64,000 bases of DNA from NCBI GenBank assembly GCA_028293325.1, contig JAQGPA010000080.1, positions 1-64,000 of the forward strand, read 5' to 3'. Below, in pieces: positions 28,201 through 35,058 of the stretch (its first letter is position 1; every line of letters begins with the position of its first letter). Position numbers and translations under genes: made by a program. The notes below the pieces were generated by a model. It was not told the origin of the DNA and did no database searches. It worked only from the letters and a program-made list of their open reading frames with translations. Source of the DNA: Pedosphaera sp. (GTDB lineage Bacteria; Verrucomicrobiota; Verrucomicrobiia; Limisphaerales; Pedosphaeraceae).

Positions 28201-30483
28201 ATTTGGGGTGATGCCGATGGATTCCATTTCGTTTACCAACCGCTGAATGGAGATGGTGCCATCGTGGCTCATGTACTTAACATTGAAGTAACAGATGGGT
28301 GGGCCAAGGCCGGCGTCATGATCCGGGAAACGCTCACCGATAATTCAACTCACGCCTTTATGGCCCTTTCCGCTGTGAATGGCACCAGTTTCCAACATCG
28401 CGCAACTACCGGAGCGAACAGCGACTCCACCGGCGGCCCCGGCGTCACCGCTCCCTACTGGGTCAAACTCGTGCGCACCGGTGATCTTTTCACCGGCTAC
28501 ATCTCCGCCGATGGCCTGAATTGGACGGTCGTGGACAGCATTACCATTCCGATGACCAACAATGTTTACATTGGACTGGCCCTTACCGCCCATGACAATT
28601 CCCAGCTAAACACCTCCACCGTGGACAGCCTCCAATTTGTGCAGTCGATTACGTCTCAACCGTTGGACCAGACGGTTTACCAGGGCAACAATGCCACCTT
28701 TAATGTCGTCGCGATTGGCGCACCCTTGGATTATCAATGGCAATTCAACGGCACCAATATTCCCGGCGCAAACCTCAGCAGCTATACGCGTAATAATGTG
28801 CAACCGGCGGATGCCGGATATTATTCCGTTACTGTCACCAACCTTGCAGCAATGTTGATCAGTTCCAATGCTCTATTAACAGTGAATCCGCTTCCTGCAA
28901 TTACCACGCAACCCCAAAATCAAACCGTGAACCAGGGCAATAGCGCGAACTTCAGTGCCGCCGCCATCGGTGCTCCACCATTGAGTTATTTGTGGCTGTT
29001 CAATGGCAATCCCATCTTGTACGCAACCAACAGCACATACACCCGCACCAATGTGCAATCCTCTGACGCCGGAACTTATTCGCTCATCGTGACGAACCCC
29101 GCCGGCGGTGTGACCAGTTCCAACGCCTTGTTGTCGGTTAACCTTCCACCTTCAATTACGACCCCACCGACAAATCAGTCGGTTGTCGCCGGCACGGATG
29201 TTGCCTTCACTGTCGTTGCCACCGGAACCGCTCCTTTGGTTTATCAGTGGCAGCTCAACGGCATCACTATTAGTGGCGCGACCAACGCCACGTTAAGTCG
29301 CACCAACGTCCACGTTGCCGATGCCGGCACTTACTCCGTCGTGATTACCAACATGGCCGGCACCAATGCCAGCGCGGCAACCTTGACGGTCAACACATCG
29401 CCAACCTTGTCTCCCATAGCTGATCAAATCATCAATGAAGGAGTTGCCCTGGTGATTACCAACATCGCCACTGATCCGGACATCCCGGCGAATACGCTTA
29501 CTTTCAGCCTGGGCACCAACGCGCCAACCGGAGCCACCATTAACCCGACCAATGGCCTCTTTAGCTGGACGCCAGCTGAAGCCCAAGCCCCAGGCACAAA
29601 CGTCATCACTGTGATCGTGACTGACAACGGCATCCCAAACCTAAGCGACTCCAAGTCCTTCACCGTCGTGGTTAATGAAGTGAACCGGCCCCCGTTGCTT
29701 TCACCGATTGCTAATTACACCATCAACGAACAAACTTCTCTCCTCATCACCAACCTCGCCACTGATCCGGACATCCCGGCGAACGCACTTACCTTCAGCC
29801 TCGATACCAATGCACCAGCCGGAGCCACCATTAATTCCACCAACGGCCTGTTTAGCTGGACTCCCACCGAAGCCCAAGGCCCCAGCACCAATCTCATCAC
29901 CATCATCGTGACCGACAACGGCACACCCAACCTCAGCGACTCCAAGAGCTTTAACGTGGTGGTCAATGAAGTGAACCAACCCCCGGTTTTGGCACCCATC
30001 GCTGACCAAATCATTCATGCGGGCAGCACTCTAGTGATCACCAATACTGCCACCGACCCCGATCTACCGGCCAATCTGCTAACTTATAGCTTGGACATCA
30101 ACGCACCTGCAGGAACCTCCATTAATCCCACGAATGGCGTCTTCGTCTGGACCGCGCCAGACAGCCAGGCAGGACTCACCAATTCCATAACCGTGCGCGT
30201 AACTGATAATGGTTTGCCCAACCTGAGCGATTCCAAGACCTTTAACATCAGCGTGGTTTCCAAGCCGGTCATACAGAGCACTATCGTTTCCGGCAATGCC
30301 GTGCAGTTTACCTGGAGTGCGCTCCCTGGCAAAACCTACCGCGTCCAATATAAGTCCAACCTGAACGCCCCGGTTTGGACTGATCTGCCGGGCGACCTCC
30401 TCTCTTCCGGCAATTTTGTCACCGCCACGGACACGATTGGCGTGGATACCCAACGCTTCTATCGGGTTGTCCTCGTCCCTTAG
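25213..30483 (+). CDS. Giant secreted PQQ-type sugar dehydrogenase with cytochrome c and Ig-like domains
   Basis: 1756 residues from ATG 25213, chosen because it starts a signal peptide (MRGVTSIFFFSLLLCTGTFL); an upstream TTG would add 17 residues. About 40-480: glucose/sorbosone-dehydrogenase beta-propeller (LLGMAFHPEFG, LWHNGGGMFFGSDGFLYLS, AIGFRSPHRMTFD, DVGDSSREEVDI, GNYQWGYQEG). About 490-790: domain with two heme sites, CLVCH near 619 and CSQCH near 701. Ig-like domains at about 795-960, a beta-sandwich like DUF1349 at about 960-1140 (ADGFHFVYQPL, GWAKAGVMIRETL), three more Ig-like at 1145-1395, three cadherin-like repeats at 1396-1690, and a terminal domain ending QRFYRVVLVP. It likely oxidises sugars outside the cell and passes electrons to its own hemes. 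Very long; read-through without frameshift. Confidence 0.85.
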   Translation: MRGVTSIFFFSLLLCTGTFLASAAAPYGLVTRSPISSFLNSNLPPVSSDGSGDWMTVPAFPNLTFEDPTFLTAVPRTNLLCVLGRQGFIWIFQNDPNTTNKSIFLNLTNQNQGYDDCGLLGMAFHPEFGLPGSTNRGYVYVYYQYSPNPINPGPDQRPTWTIPTYNRLSRFTVPDGSLVADPNSELVLINQFDQHLWHNGGGMFFGSDGFLYLSNGDEGGSDDFYGNTQRLDGGLFSGVLRIDVDQNPARSHPIRRQPLSGAPPPAGWPGTYSTNYYIPNDNPFVNPDGSVLEEFFAIGFRSPHRMTFDSQSGRIWLGDVGDSSREEVDIIVKGGNYQWGYQEGISYPGPNAKPDNLIGIDTSPIYDYEHFTTNGTPTGNSCIIGGYVYRGTEHAADLGDQYIFGDNYSGRIWALTYNSTNPPVVTYLCNMPPGLLYDGGLSSFGIDQNNELYMCRMGSDGGIWKLARSGTPVAPPPTLLSQIGAFANVSTLSPANGLIPYNVNSPLWSDAAVKSRWIALPTNTQIGFAPTGEWDFPIGTVFVKHFELGVDDTDPSVRRRLETRVLVHGTNGNYYGLTYKWRSDNSDADLLTNGLSEDIVIATATGFRTQTWYYPSRQDCLVCHNPSANYVLGVKTRQLNGNATYPGTGITDNQLRTWNHLGMFNSNLDETTIPTFASLVHVTNTAASLDERVRSYIDSNCSQCHRPNGSAQANFDARYDTQLGNQRIINGIVGNSLGIPGAAVIVPSSPSKSIMHLRMNTVGVYQMPPLARNTIDTAAVATLESWINSLVPPSLTLQPLSQALNPGDTASFSAAAIGNAPLSYQWQFNGSNIIGATNNSLTVTNLQSSNEGNYTIVVSGVTGTVTSSNAVLTVNGPPLINTQPLSQSVTLGANVTFSVVSSGTEPLTYQWQFNSANIPGATTSTFNLPQAQLTNAGTYSVIVSNLISIALSSNATLVVNEPSSTNWFDQDVGFTGFPGSVSFTNGTFTVQASGNDIWGDADGFHFVYQPLNGDGAIVAHVLNIEVTDGWAKAGVMIRETLTDNSTHAFMALSAVNGTSFQHRATTGANSDSTGGPGVTAPYWVKLVRTGDLFTGYISADGLNWTVVDSITIPMTNNVYIGLALTAHDNSQLNTSTVDSLQFVQSITSQPLDQTVYQGNNATFNVVAIGAPLDYQWQFNGTNIPGANLSSYTRNNVQPADAGYYSVTVTNLAAMLISSNALLTVNPLPAITTQPQNQTVNQGNSANFSAAAIGAPPLSYLWLFNGNPILYATNSTYTRTNVQSSDAGTYSLIVTNPAGGVTSSNALLSVNLPPSITTPPTNQSVVAGTDVAFTVVATGTAPLVYQWQLNGITISGATNATLSRTNVHVADAGTYSVVITNMAGTNASAATLTVNTSPTLSPIADQIINEGVALVITNIATDPDIPANTLTFSLGTNAPTGATINPTNGLFSWTPAEAQAPGTNVITVIVTDNGIPNLSDSKSFTVVVNEVNRPPLLSPIANYTINEQTSLLITNLATDPDIPANALTFSLDTNAPAGATINSTNGLFSWTPTEAQGPSTNLITIIVTDNGTPNLSDSKSFNVVVNEVNQPPVLAPIADQIIHAGSTLVITNTATDPDLPANLLTYSLDINAPAGTSINPTNGVFVWTAPDSQAGLTNSITVRVTDNGLPNLSDSKTFNISVVSKPVIQSTIVSGNAVQFTWSALPGKTYRVQYKSNLNAPVWTDLPGDLLSSGNFVTATDTIGVDTQRFYRVVLVP
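29401..30265 (+). repeat. Three tandem cadherin-like repeat units within the 25213 gene
   Basis: Units of about 290 bp begin near 29401, 29692 and 29980. Units 1 and 2 share long near-identical DNA such as CACTGATCCGGACATCCCGG, so the duplication is fairly recent; unit 3 is more diverged. Each unit encodes SPIADQI-type start, ATDPDIPANTLTFSL, and VTDNGIPNLSDSKSF. Confidence 0.75.
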
Positions 30484-30496
30484 CCGCGTTCCTTTA

Positions 30497-30508
30497 CACT
30501 TGCAAGTG
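30497..30508. promoter_or_regulatory. Palindrome CACTTGCAAGTG upstream of a glycosyltransferase
   Basis: Perfect 12-base palindrome 32 bp before the ATG at 30541. A close relative, ACACTTGTAAGTTCAAG, lies directly upstream of fkbH at 58744-58760. It could be an operator shared by glycan genes; it could also be chance. Confidence 0.3.
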
Positions 30509-30540
30509 CAACCAAAATCCCTCACATAATTGGCCTTTTA

Positions 30541-31479
30541 ATGCACGATAATTTTACTGTAGTAACCAATTGCAACCAGGATTATTTCTGGGGTGCTTAC
30601 TTGCTGGCGGCGTCGTTGCGCTTTGAAAACATCCAGGCGCCGGTACATGTGCTGGCCATGGGTATCGACGCACAGAGCCGGCAACTCCTGGAACAATTCT
30701 CCGGTGTGCGCGTCTTCGACCCCGATAAGTCCAACCCGCGCAACCCCACCAATCTCAAACCGCAGGCGCTCCTGACTGCGGACACCGAATATATCGGCTG
30801 GTTTGATTCGGATTGTGTCGTCATCGGCGACATCACCAAATATTGGATCCCGGCCAACGACTCCTTCCAGTCGCGCTTCCGTAGCGGCGAGGACACAGCG
30901 ATCGTTTACCGCACCAAGTTTGCGCCCGGGGAAAAAGCCTTTGGCATCCCCAAAGGCGTGCTGGATGTTTGGCGCAAGGACGTCGGTGAAAACGAAGCCA
31001 ACACCATTAGTGCCACCTGCACTGCGGACAACTTTGTCTTTCATCGTCGCCATTTGAACTTTATCAAGCGCTGGGACGAGCAGTTGAAACGAGTAATCCC
31101 CGCGGAAGATCAGGGCGTGGTGAACCATTCCAGTTTTGCCTACCGCCAAACCGATGAAGAAGTGATGAATTCGGTCATCGCGTTTTCCCGCTCTGCTCCG
31201 CCCATTGACGGCCAATACCTCCTCGATAAAGATCCCAAGTCCTTTGTTCTTCATTGCGGCATGCTCCCCAAACCTTGGCAGGGTTGGCAGTACCGGTTTC
31301 TGCCCTATTACGACCATATCGTCGGCATTGTCGAGTGGGCGCAAAAAAAAGGTTACCAAACGCCTCCCCTGCCGCGCTCGCTCCAAAGACGTTATAAGCT
31401 CGCTTCCCGTCTTGCCGCCATGGCCGGCAGCAGCTATTCCTACAGCAAGGGCGTCGCCCGGCATCTCTTGAAAGTCTGA
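30541..31479 (+). CDS. Putative glycosyltransferase, GT-A fold
   Basis: 312 residues, no signal peptide. FTVVTNCNQDYFWGAYLLAA at the start is the GT8-like nucleotide-binding beginning, YIGWFDSDCVVIGDI carries a DxD metal motif, and DQGVVNHSSFAYR and FVLHCGMLPKPWQGW resemble the late acceptor/His motif of such enzymes. The extreme C-terminus is basic and may bind the membrane. It lies 39 bp before the wecG-STAS gene and probably shares its transcript. The exact sugar cannot be predicted. Confidence 0.7.
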   Translation: MHDNFTVVTNCNQDYFWGAYLLAASLRFENIQAPVHVLAMGIDAQSRQLLEQFSGVRVFDPDKSNPRNPTNLKPQALLTADTEYIGWFDSDCVVIGDITKYWIPANDSFQSRFRSGEDTAIVYRTKFAPGEKAFGIPKGVLDVWRKDVGENEANTISATCTADNFVFHRRHLNFIKRWDEQLKRVIPAEDQGVVNHSSFAYRQTDEEVMNSVIAFSRSAPPIDGQYLLDKDPKSFVLHCGMLPKPWQGWQYRFLPYYDHIVGIVEWAQKKGYQTPPLPRSLQRRYKLASRLAAMAGSSYSYSKGVARHLLKV

Positions 31480-31518
31480 TTGCGGGATTTTGGGATTAGT
31501 CCCATAGTAAGTGGCCGA

Positions 31519-33009
31519 ATGAATTCTCCCGCTGAAACCAAAACTCATTTGTTGTATGCGGCGAACCCTCCCATCGCCATTCTGGGAGTTCCCTTCGATA
31601 ATGTAACCACCTCCGAAGCCGTCGCCTTGGTGGAGCAAATGGTCGCTTCCCGGCGCCCGCACTACATGGTCACGGCCAATGTCGATTTCCTCGTCCAGGC
31701 GCAGGAGGACGTTGAATTGCGCCGCATTTTGTTCGACGCGCATTTGGTCCTCTGTGACGGCACCCCGTTGGTCTGGGCCTCGCGTCTGCTGGGCAATCCC
31801 CTGCCCGAGCGCGTCGCCGGCGCTGACCTCGTCCCGTTGCTCGTTCGTATTGCTGCGGCCAGAAATTATCGCTTGTTCTTCCTCGGCGGCACGCCGGAGT
31901 CCACTTCCCAGGCCATCGCCCGGATCAAAGCCGAACATCCAAATTTGTCCACTGACGGTTATTCTCCTCCTTTCAACAAGCTGCTTGAAATGGACCACGA
32001 AGAAATCAAGCGGCGCATCGCCGAGGCCAAGCCCGATTTTCTGTTCGTCTCCTTCGGTTGTCCCAAGCAGGAAAAGTGGATCAACATGCATTATCAATCC
32101 CTCGGCGTGCCCGTCTCGGCCGGGGTCGGTGCCACCATTGATTTCCTCGCGGGACAAGTCAAACGCGCCCCCACTTGGATGCACCGGACTGGCGCTGAAT
32201 GGCTTTTCCGTTTGGCCCAGGAACCGCGTCGCTTGCTCCGCCGTTATATCAAAGACCTCTGGGTATTCGGCTGGACCATACTGGCGCAATGGTGGCAATT
32301 GCAATTTCGCCGCAACCGCTCCACCGCCACCCGTGCCGTCAGCACTCCCGTGCAGGCAGCGGATACCTGGCAATGGATCAAACTCCCCGAACGCCTGGAC
32401 ATGACCGCCGTCCGGGACGACGTCCTGCTCCTCGACCAGGTCCTGGCCGATGGACGCCACTGTCTGCTTGAAATGGCCAACGTCCAATTCATCGATAGCA
32501 CCGGCATCGGTTTGCTGATACGCCTGCAAAAAAAAATCCGCGTCACCGAACGGCAATTGATATTGCTCGCTCCCAGTCCCGTCGTGCTGCGTGCCTTGGC
32601 CCTCATGCATCTTCAGGATTTCTTCGCCTCCGCTGGCGACCTTGCCGCGGCGCAACAATTAATCGCCGCCCGCGCCGTGGAGCAAAATGTCTCGCTCCGC
32701 ACCAGCTCCACCCAAGCTGCGGCATCCTTGGCCTGGCAGGGCGAAATCATCGCTGCCAATGCCGAAGAAGTTTGGCGGCTTACCGAAGCGCAACTCGCCT
32801 CCGCAACTGTTGCCGCTTCCGGACGAATGGTGATTGACCTTTCCCAGGTGCGGTTTATGGACAGCACCGGCCTGGGCATCATGGTTCGCGCCCGCAAGCT
32901 CGCACAGCGCCAGGGCATAAAATTGGCTTTCACCGGCGTCCAACCCGCCGTCCAAAATGTGCTGCGCCTGGCCCGGCTTGAAGCGTTTCTCCTGGGAGAA
33001 CAGGCATGA
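31519..33009 (+). CDS. WecG/TagA-family glycosyltransferase fused to two STAS domains
   Basis: 496 residues from ATG 31519; an upstream TTG at 31480 is possible. Residues about 15-255 are a GT26 enzyme: HYMVTANVDFLVQAQ, LCDGTPLVWASRLLG with the catalytic Asp, AGADLVPLLV, YRLFFLGGTPEST, FVSFGCPKQEKWI and VGATIDFLAGQVKRAP. GT26 enzymes add a ManNAc-type sugar to a lipid-linked precursor. After a basic amphipathic stretch, two STAS-type domains follow, with VQFIDSTGIGLLIRLQKK near 322 and VRFMDSTGLGIMVRARK near 444. Both keep the D-S-T-G site that is phosphorylated in anti-anti-sigma factors. The fusion suggests control of the enzyme by a phospho-switch or by partner binding. The stop overlaps the next ATG. 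Confidence 0.88.
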   Translation: MNSPAETKTHLLYAANPPIAILGVPFDNVTTSEAVALVEQMVASRRPHYMVTANVDFLVQAQEDVELRRILFDAHLVLCDGTPLVWASRLLGNPLPERVAGADLVPLLVRIAAARNYRLFFLGGTPESTSQAIARIKAEHPNLSTDGYSPPFNKLLEMDHEEIKRRIAEAKPDFLFVSFGCPKQEKWINMHYQSLGVPVSAGVGATIDFLAGQVKRAPTWMHRTGAEWLFRLAQEPRRLLRRYIKDLWVFGWTILAQWWQLQFRRNRSTATRAVSTPVQAADTWQWIKLPERLDMTAVRDDVLLLDQVLADGRHCLLEMANVQFIDSTGIGLLIRLQKKIRVTERQLILLAPSPVVLRALALMHLQDFFASAGDLAAAQQLIAARAVEQNVSLRTSSTQAAASLAWQGEIIAANAEEVWRLTEAQLASATVAASGRMVIDLSQVRFMDSTGLGIMVRARKLAQRQGIKLAFTGVQPAVQNVLRLARLEAFLLGEQA

Positions 33010-34145
33010 AGATTGGTCTTTCCAGTTCCGTCATTCAACGCGGCAAGACGGGCATTGCACAGTACTTTTTCGCCCTGCTGCGCGCCTTCCGGCCCTATAC
33101 CGACCGGCATCAGTTCAAAATATTTGTCCTCGAGGAAGACGTTCCGCTCTTCGACTTTGTCTGCCGTCAAATGGAAATCATCCCGGTGCCGGAACGGTTT
33201 CGCCCCCCCGTAAAAAACATTCTCTGGCATCAAACCACCCTGCCCCGGCTGGCGCGCCAGCATCAACTGGACGTGCTCCACGTCCCGAGTTATCGCCGTC
33301 TGCTTTGGCCTCATCCCTGCGCACTCGTCGCCACCATTCATGATCTCGCCCCCTTTCACGTCGCCAACAAATACGATTGGTCGCGGATGCTTTACGGCCG
33401 CGTCATTGTGCGTCGGCTCGCCCACCGGCAGGATCAGGTCATTGCCATCAGCAAAAATACCGCGCACGACATTAAGACTTTCTTTGGTCTGCCGGACAAC
33501 CGCATCACGGTCATCCACAATGGCCTCGAACACGACCGTTTCTTCCCCGGCTCTCGCGATACCGCCCGCGCCCAGGTTGTGGAACGCCATGGCTTGCGTC
33601 AGCCTTTCTTTCTCTACATCGCCCGCTTGGAGCATCCTGCCAAAAACCATGTGCGCTTGATCTCCGCGTTCAACGAATATAAAAAATCCACTCAATCGCC
33701 CTGGCAACTCGTGCTCGGCGGCAGCGACTGGAACGGCGCGGAATTCATTCACGCCGCCATCAAGCAATCCCCGTACGCCGCGGACATTCGTTCCCTCGGC
33801 TTTGTGGCGAACACAGACTTGCCCGCTCTCTATCAGGCTGCCGATGTCTTTGTTTACCCTTCCCTTTACGAAGGCTTTGGTATGCCGCCCATCGAAGCCA
33901 TGGCTTGCGGTTGTCCCGTCATCTGCTCCACCCGCGGCTCGCTCGGTGAAGTCGTCGGCAACGCCGCCGCCATAGTGGAACCCGAAGACATCAATTCCAT
34001 TACGCAACAGCTCCTGGCCGTGGCCGGTGATGCCGCGCTGCGGGAACGCCTGCGCGCTGCCGGGCTCATCCAGGCGATGAATTTCAGTTGGGAAAAAACC
34101 GCAGCCGAAACTCTCAAGCTCTACCATCGAGCCGCAACCGCCTAA
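33006..34145 (+). CDS. GT4-family glycosyltransferase (mannosyltransferase-like)
   Basis: 379 residues, GT-B fold. MKIGLSSSVIQRGKTGIAQY starts the first Rossmann half; ATIHDLAPFHV, AISKNTAHDIKTFFGL and VIHNGLEHDRFFPG are typical of mannosyl/glucosyl GT4 enzymes. The second half has YIARLEHPAKNHVRLISAF, FVYPSLYEGFGMPPIEAMAC with E-x7-E, and CSTRGSLGEVVGNAA. It overlaps the wecG-STAS stop by four bases, so the two are translated together. It would add a further sugar after GT26. Confidence 0.92.
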   Translation: MKIGLSSSVIQRGKTGIAQYFFALLRAFRPYTDRHQFKIFVLEEDVPLFDFVCRQMEIIPVPERFRPPVKNILWHQTTLPRLARQHQLDVLHVPSYRRLLWPHPCALVATIHDLAPFHVANKYDWSRMLYGRVIVRRLAHRQDQVIAISKNTAHDIKTFFGLPDNRITVIHNGLEHDRFFPGSRDTARAQVVERHGLRQPFFLYIARLEHPAKNHVRLISAFNEYKKSTQSPWQLVLGGSDWNGAEFIHAAIKQSPYAADIRSLGFVANTDLPALYQAADVFVYPSLYEGFGMPPIEAMACGCPVICSTRGSLGEVVGNAAAIVEPEDINSITQQLLAVAGDAALRERLRAAGLIQAMNFSWEKTAAETLKLYHRAATA

Positions 34146-34157
34146 ACCCTTCTTAAA

Positions 34158-34174
34158 TTGGCACGAATGTCGCT
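34158..34174 (+). promoter_or_regulatory. Sigma-54 type promoter candidate
   Basis: TTGGCACGAATGTCGCT matches the consensus TTGGCACG-N4-TTGCT at all but one base, with GG (34160) and GC (34172) 12 bases apart. It lies 114 bp before the start of the thioredoxin-like gene at 34288. No sigma-54 activator gene is in the window. Confidence 0.5.
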
Positions 34175-34287
34175 CTACTGTCAGTCGCCAATACGACTGG
34201 CCGATGGTTTCGTTGCGTAAAACAACAGTCCCGCTCGCCAGTGTCTTGTATTTGGACAATGCCATTATGGAAAGCCCGTCCAACATT

Positions 34288-35034
34288 ATGAAACGATTGA
34301 TACTCTCTTTCGCCTTCACCTGCGCCACCCTCTCGGTGATGGGCGCCGAACTGGAATGGCTCACGGATTTGCCGGCAGCAAAAGCCAAGGCGCAACGCGA
34401 AAATAAATTCGTTCTCCTGGACTTCACCGGTTCTGATTGGTGCGGCTGGTGCATGAAATTAAAGAAAGAGGTCTTCGACCAGCCCGAGTTCGCCGCCTTT
34501 GCCAATGCCAATCTTATCATGGTGGAAGTGGATTTCCCCCGCCACACATCTCTGGCACCGGCGCAACAACAAGCCAACGAACGGCTGGCCCGGACCTATA
34601 ATATTGAGGGTTATCCTACCATCATTTTATTAAAACCAAACGGCCAGTTTGCAGGACAGACTGGTTACCTCGCGGGTGGCCCCAAAGCTTACGCCGCCAA
34701 CTTGGAGAAAATTACCGGCTTGAAACACATGGACCTTGCTGCGGCTGCCAAACCCGCCGAACCGGACCAACCCGAGGCCCCGCGCAAGCCCGTCGTGTTT
34801 GTTCCCGTCGCCCCCGCCGTCCCCAACCACTACGATGCCCTCGCGCTCAAAGGTATTTCCGGCCCCAAAGACCGACGCCTCGCCATCATCAACAACGAAA
34901 CCTTCATGGTCGGCGACACCGCCAAGGTCAGAGTCCAGGACACGCGCATCGAAGTCGTTTGCCAGGGCATTCGTGAAGACTCGGTTTTGATCACCGCCGA
35001 TGGAAAACAGATGGAATTGAAACTGAAGCATTAA
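34288..35034 (+). CDS. Secreted thioredoxin-like protein with a GspC/PilP-like C-terminal domain
   Basis: 248 residues from ATG 34288, which begins the signal peptide MKRLILSFAFTCATLSVMGA; earlier ATGs at 34204 and 34267 give forms without a proper signal. Residues about 20-150 are a thioredoxin fold with redox motif DWCGWCMKLKKEVF, cis-Pro in EGYPTIILLKPNG. After a Pro-rich linker, residues 185-248 read LKGISGPKDRRLAIINNETF, DTRIEVVCQGIREDSVLI and DGKQMELKL, the pattern of small domains in pilus or type II secretion assembly proteins. A role in disulfide handling for envelope machinery is plausible. It lies 24 bp from the convergent pilT. Confidence 0.75.
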   Translation: MKRLILSFAFTCATLSVMGAELEWLTDLPAAKAKAQRENKFVLLDFTGSDWCGWCMKLKKEVFDQPEFAAFANANLIMVEVDFPRHTSLAPAQQQANERLARTYNIEGYPTIILLKPNGQFAGQTGYLAGGPKAYAANLEKITGLKHMDLAAAAKPAEPDQPEAPRKPVVFVPVAPAVPNHYDALALKGISGPKDRRLAIINNETFMVGDTAKVRVQDTRIEVVCQGIREDSVLITADGKQMELKLKH

Positions 35035-35058
35035 TCCCCTCCTCCTGTTCACGCCCAC

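Noticed and set aside
30538-34577. Two very long minus-strand open frames (706 and 654 residues) opposite the glycosyltransferase genes
   Set aside because: The plus strand encodes clear, motif-rich enzymes with overlapping starts and stops; the antisense frames contain no recognisable domain and arise from C-ending codon bias.
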